From Mytilus edulis (Eukaryota > Mollusca > Bivalvia > Mytilida > Mytilidae): a stretch of 64,000 nt of DNA. The position numbers and the translations under genes were made by a program. The stretch spans positions 74,925,176 through 74,989,175 of the forward strand of contig NC_092355.1 of the NCBI RefSeq assembly GCF_963676685.1, in the 5' to 3' direction. The notes under the pieces were generated by a model that saw nothing but the letters and a program-made list of their open reading frames with translations, was not told the origin of the DNA and did no database searches. Below are positions 11,166-21,865 of this stretch, piece by piece; the first letter of the stretch is position 1; the number at the start of each line of letters is the position of its first letter.

Positions 11166-12290
11166 GTAATGTTGTTTGGCTCCTAAGTGTGTGCCCTTTC
11201 CATCGCCATTTTCTGTTTTTCTTCTGGTCATCAACTGGATATTGGTTGATCTTTTCTCATATATCTTTGTTTGAAATCATCTCAGACCATCTGATGTTAA
11301 GGATGAACCTGAGACAGTTGTTGATGAAGACTTGGAGTTTTGAAACAGACGTTTTTGTTGTTTTCCAAGTCTCACCTCCATAGTAAGAGTATGGTTTTCA
11401 CATTTGAATTATAACGCGTATTTTGGTTTCGTGAGTGATGTTTCTTGCTTTCCAAACTAAATTGATCCCATCATATTAAATGCAGTTCTAGCTTTGCCAA
11501 TTCTGATTTTTTTTTCATCTTTATCGATCTGAGCGCCAAAATTATCCACTACACTTCCAATGTATGTAAGATAATCCACTTTTTCTTAAGATTTGGTGTT
11601 AACCATCAGACTTGCTATATAGGGACCTTGTAGTTGACTTTAAAACATTAATTTTGTTGTGATTTATGGAAAGGCCTGTTTCTGATGCTCTCTTTTCATC
11701 CTGCTAGTTTGTCCTGCATTTGGTGGTGGTTTTGGGAGAGCAACACAACGTCATCGGCAAAGTTTAGGTCATTCAGCTGGGTGAACATAGTCCATTGAAT
11801 ACCGTTTATTCTGTCGTCTGTTGCATGCTTCATGATCCAGTCAACTGACAGGAGGAATAGCATAGGTGAAAAAAGAACAGTCTTGTCATTGTTGAAGGCC
11901 GTACGGTGACCTATAGTTGTTAATGTCTGTGACATTTTGGTCTCTTGTGGACAGTTTTCTCATTGGCAGTCATACTACAACTTCTTCTTTTTTTATATTT
12001 ACCCAGTTGTAATATCAAATGCCTCTATGTGTTCGCCTCCATGGATGATCTTACTCAGCATTCCTGCATAGTGTCTCATCAACTGCCACAACACACCTCT
12101 ATCTAAGTTGTCAGAGGTTTTAGCGAAGTCGACAAAAACAGAATAAAGTGATGAATTGAACTCTTTCAGGCTTGTTTATGGATGATACTTCACGTTTCTA
12201 ATTGATCTGCACATAGTTTGTTTTGTTTGAATCGAGCGTGGTTGTCACGAATATTTTCATGTATTGCATTTTTGAGTTGGTTTAACATCT
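11166..12290 (-). pseudogene. non-LTR retrotransposon (LINE) reverse transcriptase, dead, split by an insertion
   Basis: Read on the minus strand this is the RT and C-terminal part of a LINE, which would copy its RNA into DNA at a nick. Visible in order: an N-terminal RT stretch with frameshifts (12290-12010, including KIIHGGEHIEAFDITTG), then after an insertion the block SPMLFLLSVDWIMKHA. The catalytic block LNFADDVVLLSQ follows at about 11750-11780. Downstream (11690-11170) are frameshifted remains of the thumb and C-terminal region. Stops and frameshifts are frequent and no endonuclease domain is in view, so the copy is 5'-truncated and inactive. The FADD box supports a non-LTR RT; the clade (RTE or CR1-like) is unresolved. 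The intact frame at 11696-11935 begins inside the inserted repeat and is not a native start. Confidence 0.75.
11878..12003 (-). repeat. about 125 bp interspersed repeat fragment inserted in the LINE RT
   Basis: On the minus strand the RT frame stops after ITTG and resumes at LFSPMLF. The intervening sequence includes TTAACAACTATAGGTCACCG and GACTGCCAATGAGAAAACTG, which have no place in an RT. A diverged version of its end (ATTGGCAATCATACCACATC) recurs at 16767-16790. I recall this as a common mussel repeat; that part is memory. Exact ends are uncertain by a few bases. Confidence 0.6.
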
Positions 12291-12660
12291 CTATTTAAAC
12301 TTTTCCTGCATTATGTTTTAAGGCGATTCGAAAAAAAATCTAAACCAAATGGTGACGCTGTATAATCATGTGTAACCAATGCAACATTTTTGATGAAATA
12401 TATAACATTAATAATCTTTGTACTTTTTATAAAAAAATAATCGCCGAAAATGTAAAACAGATATTTCCTTATAAAATGGCAAAACCAAAAGCTCAAACAC
12501 ATCATTCGAAAGGGGGAAAACGTCATGTAATTAATTACTGCAAGTGTTCCTCGTTTTACAATTATCGATTATCAATTGTGCTGATATTAGTTGAGCAGAA
12601 TCACGGAGGACGTTACTTCGGGTTTTACTGGACACCTTTAAATTTTATATCAAGATAACC
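12291..12660. other. unassigned sequence between LINE and Penelope-like relics
   Basis: Short frames on both strands lack recognisable motifs. The 12370-12480 stretch (Met-Cys-Asn-Gln-Cys) is too short to assign. Confidence 0.35.
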
Positions 12661-13378
12661 TTTTTGGTGTAACTTAAGAATGGCCAACGTAGGTAGATAC
12701 AAGTATCTTGTCTTAAAGAGGGATAAATCCTACTTTGTAAAGGATCACTCTGATTCAAACAAAAAATTCTCTGAAACTGACATTATCAAGATGCTTGATT
12801 TCTTGATTGACAACATATTTGTTACGTTCGGAGGACATGTTTTTCAACTGTCGGCATTCCAGTGGAAACAAATTGTGACCCTCTTCTTGTCGACTTGTTT
12901 CTTTATTAGTATGAGGCTTACTTCACACAGGAACTTCTTAGGAAGAAAGACAAGAAGTAAGCGATATCCTTTAACTCTACTTTCCGCTATATAGATGATG
13001 TTCTTTCACTAAATAATTCAAAATTTGGTGACTATGTGGAACGCATCTATCCCATCGAACTAGAGATAAAGGATACTACAGATACAGTTAAGTCGGGCTC
13101 ATATCTTGACTAACATCTAGAAATTGACAATGAGGGTCGGTTGAAAACAAAACTTTACGACAAAAGATATGATTTTAGCTTTTGACATTTCGTCCCCGAG
13201 GGTATCACCAGCCCAGTATATCAATAATGTGGTCATTTTTATAAATTTTCTGTTTACAAAACTTTTTCGAAAAACTAAGGATTTTATTATTCCAGGCAAA
13301 GATTACCTTAGCCGTATTTGGCACGACTTTTTTGGAATTTTGGATCCTCAATGCTCTTCAACTTTGTATTTGATATGA

Positions 13379-13422
13379 GCGTCACTGATGAGTCTTATGA
13401 AGACGAAACGAGCGTCTCGTAC
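13379..13422 (+). ncRNA. hammerhead ribozyme motif, copy a (stem I broken)
   Basis: GCGUCA (13379-13384), core CUGAUGA (13385-13391), stem II GUCUU-AUG-AAGAC (13392-13404, five pairs), GAA (13405-13407), short stem III ACGAGCGU (13408-13415) and predicted cleavage after C13416. The catalytic core is complete. The 3' strand of stem I reads UCGUAC instead of UGGCGU (two G lost), so stem I should pair poorly. Probably inactive or weak. Confidence 0.75.
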
Positions 13423-13725
13423 TTAATTATAATCCTGGTACCTTTGATAACTATTTACATCATTGGGTCGATGCCACTGCTGGTGGACGTTTCGTCTCCG
13501 AGGGTATCACCAGCCCAGTACGAAGTGTTGACATGAATATCATTAATGTGGTCATTTTTATAGATTTCCTGTTTACAAAACTTAAATTTTTTTGAAAAAC
13601 TAAGGATTTTCTTATCCAAGGCAAGGAATACCTTAGCCGTATTTGGCACAACTTTTTTGGAATTTTGGATCCTCAATGCTGTTCAACTTTGTACCTCTTT
13701 TGGCTTTAAAAATATTTTGATATGA

Positions 13726-13769
13726 GCGTCACTGATGAGTCTTATGAAGACTAAATGTGTGTCTGGCGT
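13726..13769 (+). ncRNA. hammerhead ribozyme motif, copy b (G12 lost)
   Basis: GCGUCA (13726-13731), CUGAUGA (13732-13738), stem II GUCUU-AUG-AAGAC (13739-13751). The GAA triad is UAA (13752-13754). AUGUGUGU follows, then C13763 as the cleavage base, then UGGCGU (13764-13769), which pairs fully with GCGUCA (two G-U wobbles). Stem I is intact, but the essential G12 is U, so catalysis should be abolished. Confidence 0.75.
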
Positions 13770-14259
13770 ACTAAATTATAGTCCTGGTACCTTTGATAAC
13801 TATTCCGATTGTGAACTTTCCATTTCTAAGTAGCAACATTCCAGCAGCACCTGCATAATGGGTATATATTTCCCAATTGATACGATATGCTCTGCTTGCA
13901 TTTCCTATCATGATTGTCTTGATAAAGGGTTGCTGCTCACAAGGCAGCTATTAAACCAAGAGTTGACGGTTATGGAATAACATTTTCACAATAGTATCGG
14001 ATATGTTCCTTACGTCGTAACTAATATCCCCTTCCCTTTCATGAATGTGACCTACCAAATTAGACTTTTTACCAGATTTGTTATTACATAAGCAACGCGA
14101 CCAGTGCCACATTTGGAGCAGGATCTGCTCACCTGAGATCACCCCTAGTTTTTGGTGGGGTTGGTGTTGCTTATGCTCTAGTTTTCTATGTTGTGTCATG
14201 TGTACTATTGTTTGTCTGTTTGTCTCTTTCATTTTTAGCTATATGGTTAGCACATGGTA

Positions 14260-15240
14260 TATATACTTGTTAATTTATTTTACAAAATATGTTAAATTAC
14301 TGTGTAGGACTCTAAAATAGGACTACTCTTTATCGTTTTATCGCTAAACATTCTCAAGCTGAAGCATTCCTTGTGCATATGTAAGCTGACTACTACAATT
14401 TGATAATATACAGTTGGTGAGATCATACTTATTGTATAATCTAATTTGTCATCCAATCATATTACATGTATGATACCGCTCTTCCCTTTGAAAACATGCA
14501 ATTTTATTCAATCTACAACCCAAATTTTTTTTTATCACAAATCAACTTTTATAGATTTAGATATTCTTTTTTAAAACCAGCATTTTTTTTTATTTGGCTG
14601 AACTTTCCTGTCAAATGTTTTGTAGACATTTCATAGTCATCAGTCGAAAGTTGTGATTGTTGTGTGACGTCACATGACGTTGATGTACACAATTTATTCA
14701 AGTTTAGCAGAAATGTTGTCCTTGCGAGTCAAGTACTCAGCAAAGGGAAATTTAGCTCCAGGCTCTGTCGACGACACTTGCTATAGATGGACCAAGTCCC
14801 ATGGACATGGACACTCCGTCAACCAACCGGAACAAGTTAAGTTTCCATAAGGGGATGAAGCGGTGTTTTATCTCAAACCAGATAGCTCTGATACTGAAGC
14901 CTGTATTTACTACCTTAATTTTCGAGAAAGAAAAGATATATATATATATAGTCATAACCAAGGGTCCTTATAGTAAATTTGAGAGAATAATAATGTTTAC
15001 TTTACGTGTACTATCAGTCCGTCAACACGAAATAAGAGTTGTCAGCCAATGCGTAAAGTCCACCAGCAGAAAAACAAGAGCAATATCTTCGCATTCATCT
15101 TGAACACACCTTGTTGTGGATTGCGTTCTTACTAATCATGTCTAATTGTAGTAAGTTTTGTGAGGTTGACAACTATTGTTTTTCGTCGTTTACCGTTTTA
15201 CTAGGTACTGTCAGGATTAAGAACGCGTTTTGAATCAGAC
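14260..15240 (+). repeat. duplicated segment S, head, copy 1
   Basis: Collinear with 24480-25489; the first 240 bp also match 42220-42463. Landmarks are TGTGTAGGACTCTAAAATAG, GATACCGCTCTTCCCTTTG, GTCGACGACACTTGCTATAG and TACTGTCAGGATTAAGAA. Within it, 14750-14845 reads in one frame AKGNLAPGSVDDTCYRWTK and onward. That frame is shared with the copy at 24980 and, degraded, with 53290, which may be a relic of a gene. Confidence 0.7.
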
Positions 15241-15883
15241 CAGGTAAAACCTACGAACTTCAAGGAAAATACTTTAAACAATCTTATTTTCGCGGATACT
15301 TATTTTAGCGTTTTGTCGTTACTGTTCGTCTTCGCTGCTATTTATATTCACGTTGTTTTAATTTAATTTGTGTATTCATATATGTTCCTTATGTCGTAAC
15401 TATAATACTCTTCCCTTTTCACGAATGTGACTTACCGAATAAGACTATTCACCGGATGTGTAATAAAATAAGCGACACGACGGGTGCCATATGTGAAACA
15501 GGATCTGCTCACCCTTTTGGAGATCACTCCAAGTTTATTGGTGGGGTTCGTGTTGCTTAGTCTTTAGTGTTCTACGTTGTGTATTTTGTACTTTAAGTTG
15601 TCTGTTCGTCTTTTTTATTTTGACTATGGCGTTGTTAGTTTATTCTCAATCTATGAATTTGACTTTCCCTCTAGTATCTTCCGTCCCTCTTTTTTGAAAA
15701 AAAATAACCATTACAACGTTTTGGATATAAACAATAAAAGACAAATAAGACACTAATTTACCGATTAGATGTAATTGAAACCGTTAATATATCATGCCAT
15801 AAGAAAAGTAATTACTCCTGTCTTAACATGTTTAATTCATTAACATAATTATGAAAACATTATTGCAATTGTGTATTTCTTAA
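15241..15883 (+). repeat. duplicated segment S, body left of the TTAA insertion; includes a Penelope-like 3' tail
   Basis: Aligns with 37640-38190 (for example GACTTTCCCTCTAGTATCTT and TTAACATGTTTAATTCAT). At 15380-15600 it contains the C-terminal coding tail and 3' flank of a Penelope-like copy (CACGAATGTGACTTACCG, GACACGACGGGTGCCATATG), on the plus strand and without an RT domain. It ends at the TTAA used by the next element. Confidence 0.65.
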
Positions 15884-16139
15884 GGTGGCTCGGTCCTTTA
15901 ACAATGCGCATATTTTAACGCATGTTTCTTACGACGAGTGCCTTGGAAACGGTCGCTTTCAGGGGTCTTCTCAGAAATATCTTTGACGACCTTGGAACGC
16001 GGGCGTGTATGAAAGCACCCTTGACGATGTAAACAAGTGTACAAAACGTTCCTCAAAACAGGAAATACGAACGGTAAGAAATTCAGAGTGCTTTCTTCAT
16101 TTTTTGCATAAAAATCTAAAAGGAGAAACATATACATGA

Positions 16140-17720
16140 TTTAAGCATAACATTTGAAAAAAAAAGAATATATAAATACGGACAGTCAAATGTATGACGT
16201 CGACGGTGCCGCTTCGCTCCTAAAACGCATTCGCATCTTACACGGTCGCCCCTTGGGTCCGTTCGTACCATATTTTGAATTCACTCAAATACCGGTTGAA
16301 TTAAATGATGTCTTGGAGATTTATTTTTGAAAATGTTTTGCCAATGACGCAATGATTAACTGTAAACAAATGATAGCGATGTAAATAACTGCATGCCATC
16401 GTACAGCTTTCAAAACTGACAGGTTAAAAACCCGTATAGTATGCGGTAAAAGCATCGGGTCGGGTTCGTTTTCAAGCTATCCATTTGGCGTTTTGTAACA
16501 GTTTGTTTCTGTCATAAATCTCTTTATTTCCAAGTATTTTTAGGAGAGTATTCCCGATTATGCGATATATTTTTACACTGCAAAAAATTTTGATAATTAT
16601 AGTTAAATATTTTTTTTTATTTTCCCCTAAACAAATTTGAACATCATACCAATTTTCTAACAGACTTAATACTTGACAGCCACACCTAACATGTTGATGA
16701 TAAAAGGAGATGATGTTTTTTATTTATAATATTGAATTTTAAATTTGAACTTTGGTGGATAATTGTTTCATTGGCAATCATACCACATCTGCTTTTTTTC
16801 ATATCGTATGGTTTACATAGAAATATGACTAATCTAACAGATAATCCCTTGCTTAGACAGAGTGTTCATACAGCTGGATGTACATACGAATGCTTCGTAG
16901 GGTCAAAAGGGGGAATTTTACCTATACACGATCATACATGCACCACGGATAATCATGATAATTGTCCATTTATTTTCTTATGGCAGTCCATATAAATAGC
17001 TGCTCTTACTTTGCCTAACTTTCATAATTCATACTTGTCTGTATGTTGAGTTCTCATCCGTATTATGCTTGAAATATTTGCCAGTGACCATTCAGTATGC
17101 ACAAATTAAATTTTCATTATGTGCAATATATAAAAAAAAGTATTTTTTGGGACTTTAATTTTGTTGACTAGGTGGTATACAGGTATAGGTTTTTAGTAAT
17201 TGTACGGGGACATAATTGTTTTCATCCAGGTACATTGGTCTCTGGTGAAGAGTTGCCTCATAAACAATGATGAAACAACGAAGTTGCACAGGGTATAATG
17301 TTTTTGACCCGTCCGTTCGTCAATCTGTCTTGTTTCTTGTCATCACAACTCCTCTCAAACCGCCCAACAGAATTTCATGAAATCTTTTTAGATAATGAGG
17401 ACATACTATGTAGATGTGCATATCGACAGGAAATTATGATTCATTTCTTTTTCTTAGTTATTTTATTTCTCCAGTGACAATGTGGAGAATGACTGCCAAA
17501 GCGGGGTTGGCTTCAGTTATTCCCAATATAATCAACCAATGAGCCCGCGACATATGTCGGACTCTTTAACAATCATCCTTTCAACCAAATATTTTGAAAC
17601 ATATTTAGAATTCAAGAAACAGACAAAGCCATGAAATGAAGTTAAGTTCAGATAAACCCTGCAAGACATGTTCTTTTAGTATTTATAATATCTGAGTATA
17701 TGTCCAACATGTTGACGACG
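16140..17720. other. interior of the TTAA element, no gene recognised
   Basis: Short frames only. The frame at 16732-16995 (plus) starts in a fragment of the common repeat (ATTGGCAATCATACCACATC) also found at 11950 and has no other support. A GC-richer patch lies at 16195-16265. Confidence 0.4.
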
Positions 17721-17724
17721 GACA

Positions 17725-18824
17725 GTCAATGGTATACCATAATACGAACTGAAAACAGGCGTAAAAAAAGGCTCCACTAAATGAATTTTTTTGAAAAGTT
17801 ATTGATGTTATTCCACAAATGTCTATGAGATCAAATTTATAAAACATTTATTAATATTGTTAATGTCAATGTACTAGTTTACATGTAAGTATTGTTGCCA
17901 TTTATACATCATGTACATGTACAAGCATTAGCTGATCAGCTCTATACTTTCATTATTGTTATTCTCCTTCACTGTTTTTTTATAAGACTCAATATATATA
18001 TGATCTGTTTTCCTCATTTGGACAGTTAGGTGAAGTAGGTCCTTTTGATTGGAATTTTTCTAAGGATTTTGACAGCACTTTACACATAGTTTCCGGTTTG
18101 CAAGACTACATGATATTGGCTTCTCATTAAATTCTGTCAGTACTTTGCCAATAGTTTCCAAGTAAAGTTGGACATTCCAAGATCACTCCTTCCATTTGCA
18201 TGTACATGTACAATTGAACTTACAACCTGAAATTAAATATCAGAGTAATTCTGTCAGAAAATCAACAATTATTGGTCAATGGTATACCATAATGCGAACT
18301 GAAAACAGGCGTAAAAAAAAGCTCCACTAAATGATTTTTTTTGAAAAGTTATTGCTTTTATTCCACAAATGTCTATGAGATCAAATTTATAAAACATTTA
18401 TTAATATTGTTAATGTCAATGTACTAGTTTACATGTAAGTATTGTTGCCATTTATACATCATGTACATGTACAAGCATTAGCTGATCAGCTCTATACTTT
18501 CATTATTTTTATTCTCCTTCACTGTTTTTTTTTATAAGACTCAATATATATATGATCTGTTTTCCTCATTGGGACAGTTAGGTGAAGTAGGTCCTTTTGA
18601 TTGGATTTTTTTTAAGAATTTTGACAGCACTTTACACATAGTTTCCGGTTTGCAAGACTACATGATATTGGCTTCTCATTAAATTCTGTCAGTACTTTGC
18701 CAATAGTTTCCAAGTAAAGTTGGACATTCCAAGATCACTCCTTCCATTTGCATGTACATGTACAATTGAACTTACAACCTGAAATTAAATATCAGAGTAA
18801 TTCTGTCAGAAAATCAACAATTAT
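17725..18824 (+). repeat. 550 bp tandem duplication inside the TTAA element
   Basis: GGTATACCATAAT at 17731 recurs at 18281 and the whole 550 bp follows with very few differences, ending at CAGAAAATCAACAATTATT. The high identity makes it much younger than the surrounding duplications. There is no coding content. Confidence 0.85.
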
Positions 18825-19551
18825 TGACATTCAAAAGTATATAGACGTAGACTTATTCATAATGGGGAAAACAGATGAGCAGAGTGGCAGCCGCTTGCAT
18901 ATAAAGAATGAAAAGAGTGACACCATCCAAATTTGTACTTGATCTGAGTTTTGTTGTAGTAAGCATTGCATAAAAGTTTCAGAACATTTAGATTGAGCAA
19001 ACTTGTGTTAAAGAAAGGAACACAAATTTAGCAATTTTTCAATTTTTAAAGGGGCATAACTCTAGAAAAGTAAAAGTTACCCCACCAAAAATTCAAACTT
19101 CATGTGTGTTTGTTGGTAACAAGCATATATATGCATTAATTGTGTATTAGTTTAATGACATTGGTAGAGGCAAACTGAAGTTAGAAAACAGAAACCAAAT
19201 GTGGGACGTTTGATACATGTAAGTTTGATACGACTGACAATGCAAGGGTAAAACTTAATGCCCCTGCCGCTATGGTGTAGAAATAATTAAGAATTTGTGG
19301 TGATCAATAATGAGCAAGCGAAATATAATTACATGCACAACAAGTGTAAATAGTGATTATGTTTATATAGGTTGAATAAAGACTTCTTTACTGTTCAGCT
19401 GCCTTCAATTTTGAAAATGCATTGCATCTCAGTCCTCATGAAAAAAATATGCTGCGGCTTTTTGAACCTTGTTTGGAATATAGGATACACAAATTTTGTA
19501 TTTATTAAAAAATACTATTCACAAAACAATAATGATTTTTTCAACTCAAAA
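18825..19551. other. unassigned interior of the TTAA element
   Basis: AT-rich; no recognised gene or repeat. Confidence 0.4.
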
Positions 19552-19553
19552 TA

Positions 19554-20026
19554 CAGTACCTGGCCAAAAGTATTTGTCACCTGCATTTTTTTGCTACATG
19601 TATATATAATATATTTCATATAAAAACACATTTCTTCAAAAAAATATTTTGAGGGCATTTACAAATGTATGGTTGGATTTTTATCTTTAAGCCTTAAAAA
19701 AGTAGAATGGTCTTAATTAATATGTGTTTATTTGATAATATTAGGTTCGTTTTCATGTGTTTTTGTTTCCCCTTGAGAACACATAAAATATTTTTTTATA
19801 AGATAATTTGGTTGAATATATAGCGAATTTTTATACAGAAATAATAAAAATGAGACACAAAAAAAAAATAAAACAAAAAAATAAACCTGGGACAATACTG
19901 CTTCTATTGGTACCAGATTGCTTAAAATCAATCCAAATGACCCCAAAATAATTTTTTTTTAAAAGTAGTTTTATATACAATAAACAATAAAAATATCAAG
20001 TGACAAATACTTATGGCCACATTCTG
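19554..20026. mobile_element. Tc1/mariner-type MITE nested in the TTAA element
   Basis: The left end CAGTACCTGGCCAAAAGTAT and the inverted right end CAGAATGTGGCCATAAGTAT agree over about 27 bp, including TATTTGTCAC. TA flanks both sides (19552-19553, 20027-20028). The 473 bp interior is AT-rich and non-coding. TA duplication with CAGT-type ends is the Tc1/mariner pattern. Confidence 0.7.
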
Positions 20027-20028
20027 TA

Positions 20029-20609
20029 CACATGTTTAACCCTGATACTACTATTACTAGAGCTTATGAAATTTTTGTATACCAAACAGAATTTTTTGGG
20101 GGGAAGGAGGGGGGGGGGGTAATGGTAAACTAATTGTGATTGATCAAAGAAGAATCCTTCAATCAGATTTATTGCCGCCTACTGTAGGGGTTATCATTTA
20201 CAAATTAGGCCAATTATGGTTGTATTCTCAAGTAAACCAACAAGTCAATCAAACTCCTTGAGGACATAAATATTAAGGGGGTGGACAGGGCCCGGTAAGG
20301 GGACAGGGGAATGAGGGATCAGAGAAAAGGGTTATTTTGGAAATACATTTTGTCATTTTTATTTTGTCTTGGAGGAAGGAGATGGAAGTATTGAAGTAAG
20401 AGGAGAAAATTTTAGGGTAAAAAGGAAGGGAAATATAGTTAAGGAGTAGAAACTGTCAGAGGGAAGTTATGGGATACCCCACATTCAGTTGCATGAGTTG
20501 ACCCTAACTTGGCTACGAAATTAGATATTACAAATGATTATTAGAAAAGATTTAATTCATTGACACTAACGGTAACGTAAAAAATATACTTCATAGTATC
20601 TGTCATCCC
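20029..20609. other. unassigned purine-rich interior of the TTAA element
   Basis: A G-rich run lies at 20097-20120 and a purine-rich stretch at 20270-20470. No gene is visible. Confidence 0.4.
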
Positions 20610-20739
20610 TAGTCCAGATAATAATGCCGTCTGCTGTGGGTATGTTTTCGATTTTCACTTTTTTTGATCCCACAGTCGCAAGAAGGCGTCCCAGAAAAAA
20701 AAAAATAGCCTTGCCAGACGTCATAATTATTTGGACTTA
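20610..20739. mobile_element. 132 bp MITE family, copy 2
   Basis: The left end TAGTCCAGATAATAATGCCG and right end GACGTCATAATTATTTGGAC match the 3957-4088 copy, including inner words (CCCAGAAA, GCCTTGCCAGACGTC). The left arm has diverged and the right flank is TTA rather than a clean TA. Confidence 0.6.
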
Positions 20740-21865
20740 TGTCATCCCCTGCTCTTCGGTCGTTTGCACACGGATACTTTTCAAACTGGCCAGACATGTT
20801 TACAACTTGTCAGTAAAGGGTAAAAATACTAAAATAAACACAAAAATAAGATACCAGCTATAACGATTAAACATGGAACAGAAATTGAGTCCATGCAAGG
20901 TTTCAGACGCAGTGATTTTCAACAGTAGCGAGTATTTTGAGACAACCCCCAAGTTTGTATTTTTCGTGATACTGATAACATTTGGCTGCCTAATATATCG
21001 AAATCTAAGTTTTCTTATGTTATAACTCTACCTTCATCGTTGTATATTCGCCAAAATGTCTGTTATGCATGTACATGGTCGTATTCATCAATTTAGTATG
21101 CTGTTCGGCAATGGCGACCTTGAAATTCCTCTGGTCCGATAATGGCGCTAAACTACTGGGAAGCAACTCGCGCCAGACAAAATTACCGTATTTCACCAAA
21201 ATAATCAAAATTTTGGTTTTTGACAACAAACGGATAACCACATTTATATTCAGCCATCGTTTATTGATATAATTACAAATAATATTTTATTAAAGCCATC
21301 AATAAAGAATTCACAATTAGTAATTAATGGAGTGCATTGAAATCAGACCTTATGGGGTAGAGGGGTTAAACCAAAGCTTTTTTAAAAGCCTTGTGACACC
21401 TATTTTTTTTTACCTTAAAATGCTCAAAAAGTTCATAGCTTTGACATATCTGGTTTTTTTTAAAATCTAACGGGGAAATTTTACGAAAAATCGATTAAAT
21501 CAATATTTTTTGCCTTAAACTAAAATTAGAAAATGCATAATTTAGACATAAATATGAAAATAAAAGGATTTTTAAGTAAAAAAAACCCAAGGGAAAGGTT
21601 TACATTCCAAATTCTAATGTTTTTCACATAAAAATCATACGGACTTGGTTTTAAAAGTCTATGAATTTGATGTAACCGTTGTTGTTGATAGGGTGGACAT
21701 GTTTGGAAATAGGGTCAAAATCGCACATTTCGCTTCAATTTGAGAGGAAAATGAGCCTGGTGACCCCCTTTTTTCTGTGCATTTTTGGATTCAGCATACC
21801 AAAATCTACATAATATGTGAAAATAAAAATAAATCTACCGGGGGTCACTATTGGGGTGAGCCACC
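20740..21865. other. right part of the TTAA element, no gene recognised
   Basis: Moderately GC-rich at 21060-21180, where short frames on both strands overlap. I could not assign any. The stretch ends with the right inverted repeat GAGCCACC. Confidence 0.4.

Larger units (their letters stand above)
13178..13805 (+). mobile_element. retrozyme-like repeat, near-dimer, inserted in the Penelope-like RT
   Basis: The RT frame on either side is contiguous (YDFS then PIVNFPFL), so these 628 bp are an insertion. They hold almost two head-to-tail copies of one unit. The spacing between the two hammerhead cleavage positions (13416 and 13763) gives a 347 bp monomer. Shared words are GGGTATCACCAGCCCAGTA, AATGTGGTCATTTTTATA, CCTTAGCCGTATTTGGCAC and GGAATTTTGGATCCTCAATG. 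Each copy ends in a hammerhead motif. Tandem short units with hammerheads and no protein are the defining layout of retrozymes (established). No clear target duplication is visible. Confidence 0.8.
12674..14235 (+). pseudogene. Penelope-like element reverse transcriptase relic, split by a retrozyme
   Basis: Degenerate RT. In order: RYKYLVLKRDKSYFVKDHSD (12695-12755); a fingers block ending NIFVTFGG; then, one frame over, TVGIPVETNCDPLLVDLFLY (12849-12908, consensus elsewhere in the window VGIPMGTNCAPL); then STFRYIDDVLSLNN with the catalytic YIDD (12976-13017); then ERIYPIELEIKDTTDT and LYDKRYDFS. The frame is cut at 13177. It resumes at 13806 with PIVNFPFLSSNIPAAPA and a damaged YISQLIRYA block, and ends in remains of the C-terminal tail up to 14235. 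Stops and frameshifts occur throughout. The same block order recurs at 36.8, 50.5 and 57-58 kb. Assignment to Penelope-like elements rests on these RT blocks, from memory of the family. Confidence 0.75.
15884..21865. mobile_element. 5,982 bp TTAA-flanked element, non-autonomous
   Basis: The element starts GGTGGCTC and ends GAGCCACC (8 bp inverted repeats), with TTAA at 15880-15883 and 21866-21869. The paralogous segment at about 38185 has the two flanks joined across one TTAA (GTATTTCTTAAAGTCATG), which is a clean empty site. TTAA duplication is the signature of piggyBac-like elements, but the ends do not begin with the usual C-rich word and no transposase frame is visible. It is therefore either non-autonomous or another TTAA-targeting group. 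It carries a tandem duplication (17725-18824), a Tc1/mariner-type MITE (19554-20026) and a second copy of the 132 bp MITE (20610-20739). Confidence 0.8.

Noticed and set aside
11696..11935. Native LINE protein start at this frame
   Set aside because: The first residues come from an inserted repeat; only the part from FSPMLF onward is RT.
13483..13521. Second ribozyme in the retrozyme body (minus strand CUGGUGA ... GACGAAACG)
   Set aside because: It folds better as a plain hairpin (GCTGGT paired with ACCAGC, and GGAC with GTCC around GAAAC), lacks the three-way junction, and the core has G at A6.
13951..14232. Minus-strand frame as a gene
   Set aside because: Antisense of the Penelope-like C-terminal tail.
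16732..16995. 87-residue frame with a hydrophobic N-terminus resembling a signal peptide
   Set aside because: The hydrophobic part is translated from a common repeat fragment also present at 11950.
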